Shown here in pieces: positions 15,952 through 23,205 of a DNA stretch of 31,598 nt. The notes under the pieces were generated by a model that had not been told where the DNA came from, made no database searches, and saw only the letters and a list, made by a program, of their open reading frames with translations. This DNA is from ZC4RG30 sp964456255 (lineage in GTDB: Bacteria > Pseudomonadota > Gammaproteobacteria > Steroidobacterales > Steroidobacteraceae): NCBI GenBank assembly GCA_964456255.1, contig CAYWDZ010000006.1:1-31598 (forward strand), given 5' to 3'. Both the position numbers and the translations under genes were made by a program. Positions within the stretch are counted from its first letter, which is position 1. Each line of letters starts with the position of its first letter.

Positions 15952-16953
15952 GTGCAAAACCGCAATCCCGATGCCTCCGTGCCCGGTACGTCCCCCAGCC
16001 GGCGCGATCTGCTTGGTGCCGGGCTGGCCCTGGCCGTGGGCGCACTGGCGGCCAGGCCGCGCATGGCGCAGGCGGCCGACGCCAGCCCCGTGGATGCCCG
16101 GCTGCTGCCCGGCTTCAAGGTGGAGCGCGTCAAGACCAGCGGCGCCGAGCTGCATGCGGTCATCGGGGGCAGCGGACCGCCGCTGCTGCTGATCCACGGC
16201 GCGCCGCTGACCCACCTGTCCTGGTTCAAGGTGGCGCCGGAACTGGCGAAGAAGTACACCGTGGTGGCTGCCGACCTGCGCGGCTATGGCGACAGCAGCA
16301 AACCGCCGGATGGCGAGCAGCACGTCAACTACTCCAAGCGCGCCATGGCGCTCGACCAGGTCGAGCTGATGAAGCACTTCGGTTTCGACCGCTTCGCGGT
16401 GGTCGGCCACGACCGCGGCGGGCGCGTCGGGCACCGGCTGGCGCTGGACCATCCGCAGGTGGTCACGCGCATGTCCGTGCTCGATATCGTGCCCACCCAG
16501 TATCTGTATGCGCACACCACCAGGGCATTCGTCGAGGCCTACTTCCACTGGTTCCTCTACATCCGCCCGGCACCGTTTCCGGAGGACATCCTCAACCAGC
16601 AGGTGCAAGCCGGCACCTTCAGCCGTGGCGGCCTGCCCGAACTGCGCGATGAATACGCGCGTGTGTACCGGGACCCGGCCAACGTGCACGGCATGTGCGA
16701 GGACTACCGCGCTTCGGCCGGCATCGACATCACCTACGATGAGGCGGACATCAAGGCCGGGAAGAAGGTTGCCTGCCCGCTGCACGTGCTGTGGGCCAGC
16801 GACGGCGCGATGGGCCGCATGTACGACGTGCTGGGCATCTGGAAGGATCACGGCACGAAGGTGACCGGCAAGGGGCTGACGGGCGGCCACAATCTGCAGG
16901 AAGGCAACCCGGCAGGCGTTCTGGCCGAGCTGCTGCCGTTCCTGGCCGGCTGA
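15952..16953 (+). CDS. Tat-exported haloacetate (fluoroacetate) dehalogenase-like hydrolase
   Basis: A 333-residue alpha/beta hydrolase. The N-terminus has SRRDLLGAGLALAVGALAA (16-34), a Tat signal. The oxyanion motif is LLLIHGAPLTHLSW. The nucleophile is Asp, not Ser: D154 in GHDRGGRVGHR, with R155 and R158. D178 is the expected acid in LDIVPT, the H199-W200 pair and Y252 match the halide-binding residues of fluoroacetate dehalogenases, and H313 is the catalytic histidine. The spacings agree with the family as I remember it, apart from about 11 missing residues between HW and Y. Start: a GTG with AGGAG seven bases upstream; an in-frame ATG at 15910 lacks such a site. Epoxide hydrolase is the main alternative. 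The known enzymes I recall are cytoplasmic. Confidence 0.88.
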   Translation: MQNRNPDASVPGTSPSRRDLLGAGLALAVGALAARPRMAQAADASPVDARLLPGFKVERVKTSGAELHAVIGGSGPPLLLIHGAPLTHLSWFKVAPELAKKYTVVAADLRGYGDSSKPPDGEQHVNYSKRAMALDQVELMKHFGFDRFAVVGHDRGGRVGHRLALDHPQVVTRMSVLDIVPTQYLYAHTTRAFVEAYFHWFLYIRPAPFPEDILNQQVQAGTFSRGGLPELRDEYARVYRDPANVHGMCEDYRASAGIDITYDEADIKAGKKVACPLHVLWASDGAMGRMYDVLGIWKDHGTKVTGKGLTGGHNLQEGNPAGVLAELLPFLAG

Positions 16954-16965
16954 TTCGCCGGGCAG

Positions 16966-18090
16966 TCAGCCTGGTTCGTACCAAGCCACCCGATCGCGGC
17001 CGCTGGTCTTGGCGTCGTACATCGCCTGGTCGGCGGCGGCCAGCAGTTGGCGGGGCGAGACCTCGGGGGACGGCACCAGCACCGCGACTCCCACGCTGAT
17101 CGTGACATGCGACGCGAGGGGCGAGGCCGGATGCGCGAACTGTTCAGCCGCAACCGCGCGCCGCAGCGCCTCGGCCTCGATGATTGCGGCATCCAGAGTG
17201 CGCCCGGGCAACAGCACCACGAATTCCTCGCCACCCAGGCGTGCGACCAGGTCGTTTTCATCCAGCGCGACGCGCTCGCAGATCCGCGCCAGCATGCGCA
17301 GGCATTCGTCGCCGCGCAGATGCCCGTCTGAATCGTTGAGCGCCTTGAAGTAATCGGCATCGGCCAGCAGCAGCGCCAGCGGCGTGCCGTCCAGACTCAG
17401 GCGCGCCCACGTCTCGGCCAGACGCGCGTCGAACTGGCGACGATTGGCAATCCCGGTCAGGCCATCGCGCATCGACAATCGTTCCAGCTTGCGATTGGCC
17501 GCGGTCAGCTCGTTGGCCATGCGCGCGAAGTGGATCGCGCCGGCGACCAGATCGGCGACGGCATCGAACACCGCACAGGCCTCGGGACCGAAGAAATCGG
17601 TGCGGGCACTTTCCAGATTGAGCACGCCATGCAGGCGGCGGCCGTGGCGGATCGGCACCAGGTATTCGGATCGGGCGGTTGCGTTGCCCGGTACGTAATC
17701 CGGGTCCGTGGCGGTATCGCGAATCAGGTGCGGCCGCCCCAATTGCACACAGCGACCGGCAGCGCCCACCGTGATCGGCCAATGACCCCGGGCCGCGAGC
17801 GGTGACTGGGTGAATTCGCCGGAATAGACCTCGTGGATGAACTGCGTGTTCTCATCGTCCAGCAGCAACACGCTGACGATGGCCACCGGCAACTCCGCCA
17901 CCAGGCAATCGCAGATGCCCTGCATCAGCGAATCCAGACTCGCGCCCTGCAAGGCCTCGCGCGAGATGCGGATCAGGATTCGGGTCAGGGTAGCCTGACG
18001 CGCGGGCGCATCCTGCACATCCCATGGCACCACGCGGGAATCGATCTCCTGGCTACCCGACGCGTCGGCAAATTCGGCATTGCCTGTCAT
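16966..18090 (-). CDS. GAF-GGDEF diguanylate cyclase
   Basis: A 374-residue soluble protein. A GAF sensor domain (about 35-195) includes VSVLLLDDENTQFI and YLVPIRHGRRLHGVLNLES. A short helix leads into a GGDEF domain (about 205-370) with RDGLTGIANRRQFD, the metal site DADYFKALND (243-252) and the active-site GGEEF at 286-290. It should make cyclic di-GMP from GTP in response to a GAF ligand. The inhibitory I-site RxxD expected at 277-280 reads DEND, so product inhibition at that site is probably absent. The 3' end is 12 bp from the convergent dehalogenase. No membrane segment and no EAL domain are seen. Confidence 0.94.
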   Translation of the reverse strand: MTGNAEFADASGSQEIDSRVVPWDVQDAPARQATLTRILIRISREALQGASLDSLMQGICDCLVAELPVAIVSVLLLDDENTQFIHEVYSGEFTQSPLAARGHWPITVGAAGRCVQLGRPHLIRDTATDPDYVPGNATARSEYLVPIRHGRRLHGVLNLESARTDFFGPEACAVFDAVADLVAGAIHFARMANELTAANRKLERLSMRDGLTGIANRRQFDARLAETWARLSLDGTPLALLLADADYFKALNDSDGHLRGDECLRMLARICERVALDENDLVARLGGEEFVVLLPGRTLDAAIIEAEALRRAVAAEQFAHPASPLASHVTISVGVAVLVPSPEVSPRQLLAAADQAMYDAKTSGRDRVAWYEPG

Positions 18091-18183
18091 GGAGTGAGTC
18101 TAACCCGCTCGATGGCGGCCTCGTCGCCGCCGAGGCGGCCATGCGCTTGAGCCCGCGTCGCAGGCTCGCCGGATTATGTTCAA

Positions 18184-18198
18184 GCCCACCGGGTGGGC
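18184..18198 (-). terminator. Short GC hairpin after the OmpA-like gene
   Basis: GCCCAC (18184-18189) and GTGGGC (18193-18198) form a stem 12 to 26 bases beyond the stop codon of the OmpA-like gene (minus strand). There is no U tract. A second imperfect stem (GGCGGCCTCG with CGAGGCGGCC) lies further on, near 18115-18140. It may separate this operon from the diguanylate cyclase gene. Confidence 0.4.
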
Positions 18199-18209
18199 GC
18201 GGGGCTGTG

Positions 18210-19151
18210 TTATCGGCCCGAAGCCGGCCCTGGTGTGACGATCACGGTCGCCGTGCGTTTGTCGAAGTCCGCACCGCCGTCGGCCGGGCGCGGCGTCGAC
18301 TCCCAGCGCGTGACGACGGTCCCCGGCGCGAAGGGATAGTCGTTGAAGATGGTGGCAACCGTCTCGGCGCGATCCTTTTCGACCCCGGCACGCTCGACCA
18401 GCGTCTGCCCGTTCGACAGCAGCACGGATGCACGATGACCCACGATCTCCACTTTCGCGGCCTGCACATCGCGCGCGTACTTCACGGCAGTGACAACCTG
18501 CCCATAGGCCTGGTACGCGCCGATGCCGCCATCGAAGTCGAAGGGGATCTCGAATGTCCTGACCTCGCGCGCCACGGGATCGGGCTTGTAATCGACAGCC
18601 CACAGCCGGGCGGCGTTCTGCCGGCTTCTCTCCGCTCCCGACTCGCGCCCCTCCCCGTCCACACCGGGCCCTGGTGGCCGCTTGGGGTTGTTGATGTGCG
18701 AGCCATCGGCCGGCAGCAGCCGGTCGCAGTTGACGTCAACCTCGGGCAGCACGGACAAGCGCAACGGATTGAGCACGATGCCATTGCCGACGCGCGGCTC
18801 CGGTGAAATGACGCCCTCGACCAGCACCTTGTGCTTCAGCTGTGGATGCCGCACCTGCGCCGACAGGTTCTGCTGCGCCCGGAGGAAATAGGTCTCGCCG
18901 TCGTAGTCGGCAAACCACAGCGGCGTGGGATCCGAATCGCGCATGTAGGGGCACGACACAAAGGTGATGCGCTGGCCCGTGTTCATGTTCTCGCTGGTCA
19001 GGCGCAGCGGATCGCCCGTCACGTAGACACCACGCAAGCCCTCGCTCACCCGACCGGGCGGCAACTGCGCCGGCTTGATGGCAGTCTGGGCCAGAGCGAC
19101 CGAAGCAACCAGCACGGCGCCCGAGGCCAGGATCCAGGATCTGATTTTCAT
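18210..19151 (-). CDS. Periplasmic protein with probable OmpA-like C-terminal domain
   Basis: A 313-residue protein with a signal peptide ending VALAQ (about 22). The N-terminal half has no domain I recognise; it mentions a possible disulfide pair (VSCPYM and DVNCDR). The C-terminal 100 residues have KVEIVGHRASVLLSNGQTL, then VEKDRAETVATIF, and RTATVIVTP. This is the spacing of OmpA/MotB peptidoglycan-binding domains (beta strand with G-H, an R-A helix, and a final R-x-V-x-I strand), but divergent. The ATG at 19151 has AGAGGG eight bases upstream; a GTG at 19169 is less likely. It follows the di-heme cytochrome gene by 21 bp, so the two form an operon, and it may tie that cytochrome to the cell wall. 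Confidence 0.72.
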   Translation of the reverse strand: MKIRSWILASGAVLVASVALAQTAIKPAQLPPGRVSEGLRGVYVTGDPLRLTSENMNTGQRITFVSCPYMRDSDPTPLWFADYDGETYFLRAQQNLSAQVRHPQLKHKVLVEGVISPEPRVGNGIVLNPLRLSVLPEVDVNCDRLLPADGSHINNPKRPPGPGVDGEGRESGAERSRQNAARLWAVDYKPDPVAREVRTFEIPFDFDGGIGAYQAYGQVVTAVKYARDVQAAKVEIVGHRASVLLSNGQTLVERAGVEKDRAETVATIFNDYPFAPGTVVTRWESTPRPADGGADFDKRTATVIVTPGPASGR

Positions 19152-19172
19152 GGAGAAGACCCTCTTCACGAT

Positions 19173-20711
19173 TTACAGCGCCAGCAGGAAGTTGACGAGG
19201 TCGGCCTTTTCCTCATCCGTGTAACCGACATTGAAGCGACGGTCGTAGAAATCCACGACCTCGCGGATCGACTTCGCCGAACCGTTGGCAAAATACGGTG
19301 CGCGCGACGCGAGCCCCCGGAACTGCTGCATCACCAGCGAGCCGACGTCGGCGCACTTGCCACTGATCAGGGCGCGGCCCGGATCATGCGTGTAGATCTC
19401 GCGCCCCAGGTAAGGGTGCGGGGCTGCCGTCGCCTTGCAGGTGATCTTGAAGGTCGGCAGCTCTGGCGCCGCGGCGGCGTGCGGAAAGTTGTTGGTGCCC
19501 AGATCCATCCAGCCGGGCACGTCGTCGTGACCGGTCACCTGCGTGTTGTGGCAGAAGGCGCAGGTCTGCTTGTAGGGGTTGCCCAGCCCGATGTTGTTGA
19601 TGCCGAAGGTGTCGCGCAACCACAGCGGCTTCAGGAAGAAGATGTCGTAGCCGCGCGCCACCGACGCCTGGTACTCGGCGGCCTTGTCACCCGGCTTCGC
19701 CGGCCCCTTCCATTCATCCATCAGAAAGAAGACGCCGGTATCGGTGTCGTTGCCGTTGATCGGAGGATTGCCGCGCCCCTCGATCAGGGCCTTCACACCG
19801 AAGGCGCGCGGTGTACCGGGCGCGTCGAAGCGCCCCCCAACACGGGAGGACTGCTGGGCCGCATGCACCTTGCGCTCGAACGCCACCAGCACATCCGCCT
19901 GCGCGCGGGTCATCGGCATGCCCATGTGCGTCGAGCTGGCATCCTGGGCCTGCTGCGCCAGCGAAGTGACCCGCGCGTCCGACATGATGGACATGCTCGA
20001 ATGAATGCCCGTGACCGGGTCGCGCATCAGGGGCAATCCGGTCTTGGTGTTCTGCGGCGCCTGCGCCGATTCCAGATAGCGCACGTTCGCGGCCATGCGC
20101 GCCCGGCGATACACCGACACGGTGGGCTTCGCCGACTTCAGGCCGTAGACCGGGTCGGTGTTGCAGCCGGTCGGGTCGGTCGCCACCTCGATGGTGAATT
20201 CCGGTTCGATGACATTGCCCAGCGGATCCTTCGGAGGCCAGGCCAGACCGATGCGGAACAGCCCCCGCTCGAGCAGCAGCGAATGGGAGGCGCGCTCCGC
20301 GCGCGGCAGGTTCGGGCAATTGCCGCCGTCGCTCATGTCGAACAGCGGATCCCTGCCCCTGGTGGCGTCCCAACGCTCGCGCAGCGTCTTCGTCGAGATG
20401 GACATCGCGTCGATGGGCTGGTGGCAGGAAACGCAGGCGCGGCCATTGGGCCCCGGCGCAAAGAATGGATGCCCCGCGGTATCGAAGGCCTGCCCCTCGA
20501 AGGTCACTGCAATGGTGCCCTGGTCGTTCGGGAACTCCATATAAGGAGCAAACAGGACGCTCGTTCCCGGCTCGATGAATCCCTGGACCGGTGGAGGTTT
20601 GCTGCCTGCGGGTTTCTGCTGAGCCACCGCGATAGCGGCAAGCCCAGCGGCCGCGACAAGAATCGCAGCGACCATCGCGCTGCGCCGGGGGAAGGAATTC
20701 TTCGCGTGCAT
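19173..20711 (-). CDS. Di-heme c-type cytochrome, peroxidase/MauG-like
   Basis: A 512-residue exported protein with a signal peptide (about 1-31). It has two heme motifs, CVSCH (93-97) and CAFCH (384-388), and a C-terminal segment (RGLASRAPYFANGSAKSI, then EVVDFY) that matches the end of bacterial di-heme cytochrome c peroxidase/MauG proteins. The roughly 290 residues between the hemes are longer than in classical peroxidases, so the enzyme may be a distinct oxidase of the superfamily. ATG at 20711 has GAGG eight bases upstream; the ATG at 20717 is too close to it. First gene of a pair with the OmpA-like protein. Its leader carries two mutually exclusive hairpins (20746-20794). Confidence 0.85.
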   Translation of the reverse strand: MHAKNSFPRRSAMVAAILVAAAGLAAIAVAQQKPAGSKPPPVQGFIEPGTSVLFAPYMEFPNDQGTIAVTFEGQAFDTAGHPFFAPGPNGRACVSCHQPIDAMSISTKTLRERWDATRGRDPLFDMSDGGNCPNLPRAERASHSLLLERGLFRIGLAWPPKDPLGNVIEPEFTIEVATDPTGCNTDPVYGLKSAKPTVSVYRRARMAANVRYLESAQAPQNTKTGLPLMRDPVTGIHSSMSIMSDARVTSLAQQAQDASSTHMGMPMTRAQADVLVAFERKVHAAQQSSRVGGRFDAPGTPRAFGVKALIEGRGNPPINGNDTDTGVFFLMDEWKGPAKPGDKAAEYQASVARGYDIFFLKPLWLRDTFGINNIGLGNPYKQTCAFCHNTQVTGHDDVPGWMDLGTNNFPHAAAAPELPTFKITCKATAAPHPYLGREIYTHDPGRALISGKCADVGSLVMQQFRGLASRAPYFANGSAKSIREVVDFYDRRFNVGYTDEEKADLVNFLLAL

Positions 20712-20745
20712 CACCATTTCCTCATCGAAGAGGTTTTCTATTTCG

Positions 20746-20794
20746 CACCCTCCCCCGCGAGGGTGACCCGGCCGAGGATGCCACAGTCACCCTC
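20746..20794 (-). promoter_or_regulatory. Alternative hairpins in the cytochrome leader
   Basis: Three related segments lie between the lipoprotein stop and the cytochrome start: CACCCTC (20746-20752), GAGGGTGA (20759-20766) and TCACCCTC (20787-20794). The middle one can pair perfectly with either neighbour (7 bp, 6-base loop; or 8 bp, 20-base loop), but not both at once. On the minus-strand RNA the larger stem would form first. There is no U tract, so this could be a terminator of the upstream gene or a leader switch; only the pairing is seen. Confidence 0.4.
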
Positions 20795-20817
20795 GGGCGG
20801 AAACCTAATATGCCGGC

Positions 20818-22224
20818 TCAATCGAAATCGAAGATTTCAGCTTGCTTCGGCCGCTGCATGCCCTTCTCGAAATACTCCTCCCAGATTGCGGCCCAGGGTC
20901 GACCGTACAGATCCTCGATCCGGTATTGGATCACCGTGCCCGGGGCCACGGTGGTGCCGCGTCCGTTGACGGGAAAGGTGGTCTGGTTGCAGAAGGACAG
21001 GCTGATGGGTGCCACCTCGTTGAAATCGCCGAGCCGGGGAAAGAAGCGCACGCTGCGCACCGGGTCGACGAGGCCCTCCTCGTCATAGAAGACCGTCTCC
21101 TGCTCCAGACCAATGAGAGTCCCGTTGCTGGCCTTGCGCGGTGTCCAGATCTCGACGGTCTGCAGCTTGCTGGAATATTCCCAGCTCGAGTGCGTGAACC
21201 AGCCCTGGATGTTCGAGGTCCAGGTGATCAATGCATCGCCATCCCAGAAGCCGATGGTCTCGCCCATCCACCGTGGTACATCGGCGCCCAGGCGCGGCAC
21301 GGGGCCCGACAGGTCGAACGTGCGCCCGATGTGCACGTTGTGGATGGCATTGCCGGAGCCACCCAGGAACTGCACGCGGGTTGGCGAGACCATGATGTCC
21401 AGCGAGCCTGGCCCGCCGGGGCCCGACCACCAGCGCATGTAGCCTTCGGGCCGGCAATACATCAGCGACCACTGCGCGGCATGATCGTGGGCCTGGTGAT
21501 AGAGCTGCTGCACCAGGCGTTGCTGGTACTCCGGTGTCAGCAGCGAAAGGATGGTGGGAATCTGGTTGTGGAAGCCGATGATCCACTGCGGTGGCTCATG
21601 GTATTCCGGCGGCACCACCGGCTCCTTTCCCTCCTGCTTGAGCCCGAAGAGGATGCTGGTGTTGACGGTGTAGCGTCCGTCCCAGTCCGGCGGCATGTGC
21701 TCACGGGAAAAATTCGTCGGGCCACCGTGTGTGCGCGCTTCTGCGAGCAATGCCTCGTAGTGTTCCCGCGCCGTCCTGAAAGGATAGGGGCTGACCAGAT
21801 TCTCGCGGGCGTAGTCCACATCGCAATGGCCCCACGCACCTTTGGCCGGATCGTTCTCGATGTAGCGCGGGCCGCTGGAGTAGTCGCCCCATTGGGAATC
21901 CAGCGCCAGCGTGCTGTTGCAGCGGAAGTAGCGCGGGTCGCTCCACAGCGCGCGGTCCAGGTAGAAGTCCCTGCTGGTGAAGATGTCGTGCGCCAGCGGC
22001 TCAACCCCTGCCGGCACCGCGCCACCTTTCGCGGTGGCCATGTCGATATTGATGAAGGGCACGCCGGCGCCAACGAACTCCGCGTGTTCGGCCATGGGCC
22101 AGCCGCGGCCGACGCTGCGCTGCGTGGCGGCGCGGTCGGAGCAGCCGGTGAAGACACCCAGCGACGTCATCAGCACTGCAGCCAGCCAGCCACAACGTGT
22201 CCGGAACTCATTCGAAAGCTGCAT
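20818..22224 (-). CDS. Lipoprotein of unassigned family, paralogue of 23206-24576
   Basis: A 468-residue protein with a lipoprotein-like signal (core AAVLMTSLGVFTGC, cysteine C28). I do not recognise a named domain. Conserved with its paralogue are: a GRGWP motif after the signal; a DFYxDxAxWxDPRYFRCNS block; WGHCxxDY; PFRTAREHYEALLAEAR with HGGPT; an ILSLLTPEYQ block; GRxFDL then PRLGADVPRW; GFWD with LITWTSN; and a C-terminal YGRPWAxIW. There is a faint likeness of the GFWDGDALITWTSN region to the family with E-S-I-G-x-W-x-G-D-x-L-V-x-D seen in acidobacterial secreted proteins. ATG at 22224 has AAGG at good spacing, unlike the upstream ATG at 22245. Function unknown. Confidence 0.82.
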   Translation of the reverse strand: MQLSNEFRTRCGWLAAVLMTSLGVFTGCSDRAATQRSVGRGWPMAEHAEFVGAGVPFINIDMATAKGGAVPAGVEPLAHDIFTSRDFYLDRALWSDPRYFRCNSTLALDSQWGDYSSGPRYIENDPAKGAWGHCDVDYARENLVSPYPFRTAREHYEALLAEARTHGGPTNFSREHMPPDWDGRYTVNTSILFGLKQEGKEPVVPPEYHEPPQWIIGFHNQIPTILSLLTPEYQQRLVQQLYHQAHDHAAQWSLMYCRPEGYMRWWSGPGGPGSLDIMVSPTRVQFLGGSGNAIHNVHIGRTFDLSGPVPRLGADVPRWMGETIGFWDGDALITWTSNIQGWFTHSSWEYSSKLQTVEIWTPRKASNGTLIGLEQETVFYDEEGLVDPVRSVRFFPRLGDFNEVAPISLSFCNQTTFPVNGRGTTVAPGTVIQYRIEDLYGRPWAAIWEEYFEKGMQRPKQAEIFDFD

Positions 22225-22279
22225 GCGATGACCTTGATTGCCCATGGGTTGGTGCCAGCGCCGGGTGACAGGAGGCCGG

Positions 22280-22288
22280 TGCTACACT
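22280..22288 (+). promoter_or_regulatory. Extended -10 promoter of the esterase gene
   Basis: TGCTACACT is an extended -10 (TGn plus TACACT at 22283-22288, 4 of 6 matches). It predicts a start near 22295 and a leader of about 32 bases before the ATG at 22327, which has a GGGGG ribosome binding site at 22317-22321. No clear -35 is visible. Confidence 0.4.
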
Positions 22289-22326
22289 CCCGCACCGCAC
22301 TGCCACGCTATTTCCCGGGGGCTGCC

Positions 22327-23196
22327 ATGTCCAGTCGGATCCGTCGCCGTGAGTTCATGATCGCCACCGCCGCGGGCACCGCACTGCTCGGCATGCCCGC
22401 CGCGCGCGTGTTCGCCGCGCAGCAGGTCGCTCCCGATCCGGACTTCCATGTCTACCTTGCTTTTGGCCAGTCCAACATGGAAGGGTTTCCCGGCATCGAG
22501 GCCCAGGACCGGACCGGTGTCGATCCGCGATTCCAGATGCTGGCTGCGGTCGACTTTGCCGGCCTCGGCCGCACGCAGGGCCAGTGGTATCCGGCAGTGC
22601 CGCCGCTGTGCCGCAGTTCCACCGGCCTGTGCCCGGTGGATTTCTTCGGCCGCACCCTGGTGGCCGAATTGCCGCAGCGCGTCCGCGTGGGCGTCGTGAA
22701 CGTGGCCGTGGCCGGCTGCAAGATCGAGATGTTTGATGTCGACGCCTGGCAGGCCTACGCGGCGACCGCACAGCCGTGGATGACCAACATCATCAAGGAA
22801 TACGGCGGCAACCCGTATCAGCGTCTCGTCGACATGGGACGACTGGCGCAGCAGAGTGGTGTCATCAAGGGCATCCTGCTTCACCAGGGCGAATCGAACA
22901 CCAATGACACGGCGTGGCCGGACAAGGTTGCGAAGATCTATCGCAAGCTGCTTGCGGACCTGAAGCTCGACGCGACCCACGTACCGCTGCTGGCAGGCGA
23001 AGTCGTCAACGCAGATCAACAGGGGGCTGCGGCCAGTGTCAATGAAATCATTGCACAGCTGCCAAAGGTCCTGCCCACGGCGCATGTGGTGTCGTCGAAG
23101 GGTTGCGAGGCACGGCGCGATCACCTGCATTTCACGCCGGCCGGCTACCGTGAACTCGGCAAGCGCTACGCCGGCACACTGCTCTCGCTGGCGTAA
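22327..23196 (+). CDS. Tat-exported SASA/CE6-type SGNH esterase
   Basis: A 289-residue protein. The N-terminus RRREFMIATAAGTALLGMP is a Tat signal. The catalytic serine is S49 in LAFGQSNMEG, the signature of the sialate O-acetylesterase (SASA, DUF303)/carbohydrate esterase family 6. The conserved ILLHQGESN (about 183-191) and the C-terminal RDHLHFTPAGY (D265 and H268 as acid and base) complete the SGNH-like triad. It probably removes acetyl groups from a sugar or other esterified substrate outside the cytoplasm; which one is unknown. It is divergent from one unassigned lipoprotein and followed after 9 bp by its paralogue, so it is likely in one operon with the latter. Confidence 0.9.
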   Translation: MSSRIRRREFMIATAAGTALLGMPAARVFAAQQVAPDPDFHVYLAFGQSNMEGFPGIEAQDRTGVDPRFQMLAAVDFAGLGRTQGQWYPAVPPLCRSSTGLCPVDFFGRTLVAELPQRVRVGVVNVAVAGCKIEMFDVDAWQAYAATAQPWMTNIIKEYGGNPYQRLVDMGRLAQQSGVIKGILLHQGESNTNDTAWPDKVAKIYRKLLADLKLDATHVPLLAGEVVNADQQGAAASVNEIIAQLPKVLPTAHVVSSKGCEARRDHLHFTPAGYRELGKRYAGTLLSLA

Positions 23197-23205
23197 CGCA
23201 AACCC

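Noticed and set aside
20842..22326. A plus-strand frame opposite the lipoprotein gene that joins the esterase frame
   Set aside because: The esterase start at 22327 has a ribosome binding site and begins a Tat signal; the upstream extension is antisense to a conserved lipoprotein.
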